From: Chitinophagales bacterium
GTDB taxonomy: Bacteria > Bacteroidota > Bacteroidia > Chitinophagales > UBA8649
Direction: 5' to 3'
DNA length: 64,000 nucleotides
Assembly (NCBI GenBank): GCA_020635995.1
Contig: JACJYS010000001.1
Coordinates: forward strand, 248,001-312,000
Made by a program: the position numbers and the translations under genes. Shown here in pieces: positions 61,468-64,000 of the stretch. Positions within the stretch are counted from its first letter, which is position 1. The number at the start of each line of letters is the position of its first letter. The notes beneath the pieces are model-generated. The model was not told the origin of the DNA. It made no database searches and was given only the letters and a program-made list of their open reading frames with translations.

Positions 61468-64000
61468 AAGGTTTCCTTTTTCGCTTGTTATACTTTTAGT
61501 GTATTCTACATAATAGGTATAAATGCCTATTTCTGCATCTCTGCCTTTGTAAGTACCGTCCCAGCCTTGACGCCAATCGTTAGTTGAAAATATCAATTCG
61601 CCCCAACGATTATAAACATTAAATAAATAATAATCAAACCCTTCGTTGCAACTGGTTACTACTCTAAAAATATCATTTGCTCCATTTCCATCCGGACTAA
61701 AGCCTGTTGGTGCTAATACTACACAGTTTCCTATACAATCTTCCAACGTAATATTTATGGTATCACTCATTAAACAATTTGTATGGTTCTCTATATAATT
61801 AACAATGTAATCGCCTGAATAATCGGGTAATATATACGGACCAAACTCTCCAGTGTTCCATTGATAATCATGTCCGTTGTATTCAACATTAATTACTTCT
61901 ATTTCATGCAAACAAAATGTAGTATCCGGCAAAGGATTTTCTACCAAATGCGGAAGAAACACTTCTAACATTGAATTTGAAACATAAGAATTGCCACACT
62001 CATCAACCATTTGTACACTATATATATTATGGTCTAAAGCAGTATCTAAATTAAACGTTAATGAATTTGTATTTGCCCCTACATAGTTTGTGTTTCCTAA
62101 TAAACTTACATCTCCACTTCCTTCGTTTATAAACCATTCAAAACTTATCATGTTTTGTGCATCTATAATTATGGTTTGAGATAAACCGGAGCAAACGGCT
62201 ACATCTTGCAAGTCATTATAAACACCTATATAATTTACATTTAATTGTGTTGTTATTATGCTATCGCAACCATTTGTTAATCTAGGGATAATTGTAATGT
62301 ACGAACCCTCTGTATTAACTTGGCTTCCATCCGGTAAGGTATGAAATTCATCTTCGCATATAGTAAACGATAAAGTGGTGTCTGCTGTGGCCAATCCAAT
62401 TATATCTATAGTGTCTGTATTGATACAACCATTAGCATCTGTTCCTTCTACATAATATTGTGTGCTTCCAAGCAACGGATTAAACGGAACACCATTTTGC
62501 ACACCGTTACTCCACACATAAACAGATGCACCACTTCCGGAAAGCATTACATCATTGTTTTCACAAACAGTATCATTTGGTGTAGCTGTAGCTAATACAT
62601 TAGGTAGTGGGCTAACGGTTAATTGAATTTCATACCAAACACTATCGCAACCACTACTGGTATAACGAAGCGTATCATAATAAGTGTTTTGAGAGGTGTA
62701 ATCAGTTCCATTAAAACTAAAGGTATCCCCTTCACAAATACTTGCCGGTACAGTAACTGTTATGGCACTATCTACATCTATAAATATTACATAATGTACA
62801 CTATCACAAGCATAGTAGGAATATGCAGAAGTATCATAATACAAGCCTTCTGTAACATAACTGTTGCCATTAAATGTATAACTGTTTCCTTCACATATTG
62901 TTTGTCTTATGGTGTCTGTTACAAAATCTAATCTTTGTAAGTTAAGCGTATAATGTATGCTATCACACCCACTTGCCGTGTGGTATAAGGTATCGTAATA
63001 GGTGCCGGATTGCGTATAATTTATGCCATTTAAGGTGTAAATATCGCCTTCACAAATTGTATCGTTTAATGTAATTGGTTCTATACTATCTATATGTAGA
63101 TTAATATTGTATTGAACAGAATCACAACCCGAAGCGGTATAGCGAGCTGTGTCTTGATAAAAGCCGTTAATAGTATAAGTTGTGCCGTTTACCGTTAAGC
63201 TTTGTCCTTGACAAATTGTTGTGTCTATATTTTCTACGGTAATGCTATCTATATGTAGGTTGATATTGTATTGTATGGAATCGCAACCGCTTACTACGTA
63301 TCTCGCTGTGTCTTGATAGAAACCATTTGCAGTATAAGTTACACCATTTACGGTTAAGCTTTGTCCTTGACAAATTGTAGTATCTATATTTTCTACGGTA
63401 AAGCTGTCAATGTGTAGATTAATATTATACTGTATGGAATCACAACCGCTTACTACGTATCTCGCTGTGTCTTGATAGAAGCCGTTGGCGGTATAAGTTG
63501 TACCGTTTACGGTTAAGCTTTGTCCTTGACAAATTGTAGTATCTATATTTTCTACGGTAAAGCTGTCAATATGTAAATTGATATTGTATTGTATAGAATC
63601 ACAACCGCTTGCTACATAACGTGCTGTATCTTGATAGAAACCATTTGAAGTATATGTTGTGCCGTTTACCGTTAAACTTTGTCCTTGGCAGATTGTTGTA
63701 TCTATATTTTTTACTGTAAAACTATCAATATGTAAATTGATATTGTATTGTATAGAATCACAACCGCTTACTACGTATCTCGCTGTGTCTTGATAGAAGC
63801 CGTTGGCGGTATAAGTAGTACCGTTTACCGTTAAACTTTGTCCTTGACAAATGGTGGTATCTATATTCTCTACTGTAAAGCTATCTATGTGTAGATTGAT
63901 ATTGTACTGTATAGAATCACAACCGCTTATTACGTATCTCGCTGTATCTTGATAGAAACCATTTGCGGTATATGTTGTGCCATTTACCGTTAAACTTTGT
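61441..64000 (-). CDS. Giant cell-surface repeat protein with T9SS type B (CHU_C) tail, 5' end beyond the window
   Basis: The minus-strand frame stays open from the stop at 61441 to the window edge (853 codons seen); a TTG at 62844 is not its start, since coding continues upstream (LQRLDFVTDTIRQTICEGN in the same frame). From about 62600 to the edge it is tandem 53-residue repeats with the pattern SGCDSIQYNINLHIDS then TICQGQSLTVNGTTYTANGF. Residues nearer the C-terminus contain Ig-like domains (PLPDTTFCLHEIEVINVEYN). The last 85 residues are a type B sorting domain (LAPTGFSPDGNGANDIFRV, NVYNRWGELIFSTNDW, GIYTYYVEY). Type B tails are used by T9SS surface adhesins. Probably structural or adhesive. 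Confidence 0.9.
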   Translation of the reverse strand, partial: QSLTVNGTTYTANGFYQDTARYVISGCDSIQYNINLHIDSFTVENIDTTICQGQSLTVNGTTYTANGFYQDTARYVVSGCDSIQYNINLHIDSFTVKNIDTTICQGQSLTVNGTTYTSNGFYQDTARYVASGCDSIQYNINLHIDSFTVENIDTTICQGQSLTVNGTTYTANGFYQDTARYVVSGCDSIQYNINLHIDSFTVENIDTTICQGQSLTVNGVTYTANGFYQDTARYVVSGCDSIQYNINLHIDSITVENIDTTICQGQSLTVNGTTYTINGFYQDTARYTASGCDSVQYNINLHIDSIEPITLNDTICEGDIYTLNGINYTQSGTYYDTLYHTASGCDSIHYTLNLQRLDFVTDTIRQTICEGNSYTFNGNSYVTEGLYYDTSAYSYYACDSVHYVIFIDVDSAITVTVPASICEGDTFSFNGTDYTSQNTYYDTLRYTSSGCDSVWYEIQLTVSPLPNVLATATPNDTVCENNDVMLSGSGASVYVWSNGVQNGVPFNPLLGSTQYYVEGTDANGCINTDTIDIIGLATADTTLSFTICEDEFHTLPDGSQVNTEGSYITIIPRLTNGCDSIITTQLNVNYIGVYNDLQDVAVCSGLSQTIIIDAQNMISFEWFINEGSGDVSLLGNTNYVGANTNSLTFNLDTALDHNIYSVQMVDECGNSYVSNSMLEVFLPHLVENPLPDTTFCLHEIEVINVEYNGHDYQWNTGEFGPYILPDYSGDYIVNYIENHTNCLMSDTINITLEDCIGNCVVLAPTGFSPDGNGANDIFRVVTSCNEGFDYYLFNVYNRWGELIFSTNDWRQGWDGTYKGRDAEIGIYTYYVEYTKSITSEKGNLKGNVTLIR
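62600..64000 (-). repeat. Tandem 159-bp coding repeats (at least nine)
   Basis: The base triplet that starts the CDS motif (ATC on the plus strand) recurs at exactly 159-base steps: 62644, 62803, 62962, 63121, 63280, 63439, 63598, 63757, 63916. Copies from about 63100 on are near-identical; those closer to the C-terminus have diverged. The array continues past the window edge. Confidence 0.95.

Noticed and set aside
62600..64000. Regular repeats suggesting a CRISPR array
   Set aside because: The unit is 159 bp with no unique spacers, stays in one reading frame and encodes a repeated protein domain.

Overview
The window is AT-rich DNA from a member of the Bacteroidota. The evidence is a TonB-dependent receptor with a carboxypeptidase-like N-terminus, several proteins with type IX secretion (T9SS) type A or type B C-terminal sorting domains, SprB/PKD-type surface proteins, a bacillithiol-type YtxJ protein, -7 boxes of the form TAnnTTTG, and no obvious Shine-Dalgarno sequences. 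I cannot place it below phylum. I see no insertion sequence, prophage, CRISPR array or rRNA. There is one tRNA, tRNA-Ser(GGA).

Layout. 1-20.8 kb: end of a secreted protein, a TonB receptor, a short repeat cluster (3513-3693), a possible His-Cys (clan CD-like) secreted protein, ilvA, a MATE transporter, a TPR protein, YtxJ, lepA, a two-gene set of T9SS cargo (phosphatase and glycine-rich protein), then a copper module (P1B ATPase and an AraC-type regulator with a metal-binding-like N-terminus). 20.8-40.4 kb: a 19-gene, tightly packed, mostly overlapping minus-strand operon for an aryl-polyene/flexirubin-type pigment, with a divergent flavin-dependent halogenase-like gene. 40.4-52.3 kb: housekeeping and repair (recJ, a YhcG-type nuclease, mutL), an acyl-CoA dehydrogenase, a PorV-like outer-membrane protein, an ExbB/ExbD energy-transducing operon behind tRNA-Ser, and a TatD nuclease. 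52.3-64 kb: lipoproteins, a large PKD/SprB adhesin, a three-gene block (M48 protease, DUF456 membrane protein, alpha/beta hydrolase) bounded by a 70-bp direct repeat, and the 3' part of a giant cell-surface protein built of exact 159-bp (53-residue) repeats that runs off the right edge.

How the pigment genes fit together. An aromatic amino acid ammonia-lyase should supply the aryl starter. Two acyl carrier proteins, three ketosynthases with intact Cys-His-His, two degenerate ketosynthase-like partners, a FabG ketoreductase and two hotdog dehydratases should build the polyene. A thioesterase and two acyltransferase domains should release or esterify it. LolA, an MMPL-type exporter, a glycosyltransferase and a deacetylase-fold protein should place it in the envelope. 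The DarA/DarB genes of true flexirubins and any AMP-ligase for starter activation are not in this window.

Most notable observations: the Dar-less pigment cluster with an MMPL-PlsC fusion and a halogenase-like enzyme; a structured intergenic repeat with compensatory base changes; the 70-bp duplication flanking a 2.6-kb block; the metal-sensor-like AraC regulator; the His-Cys protein; and promoters so close to start codons that leaderless transcripts are likely.
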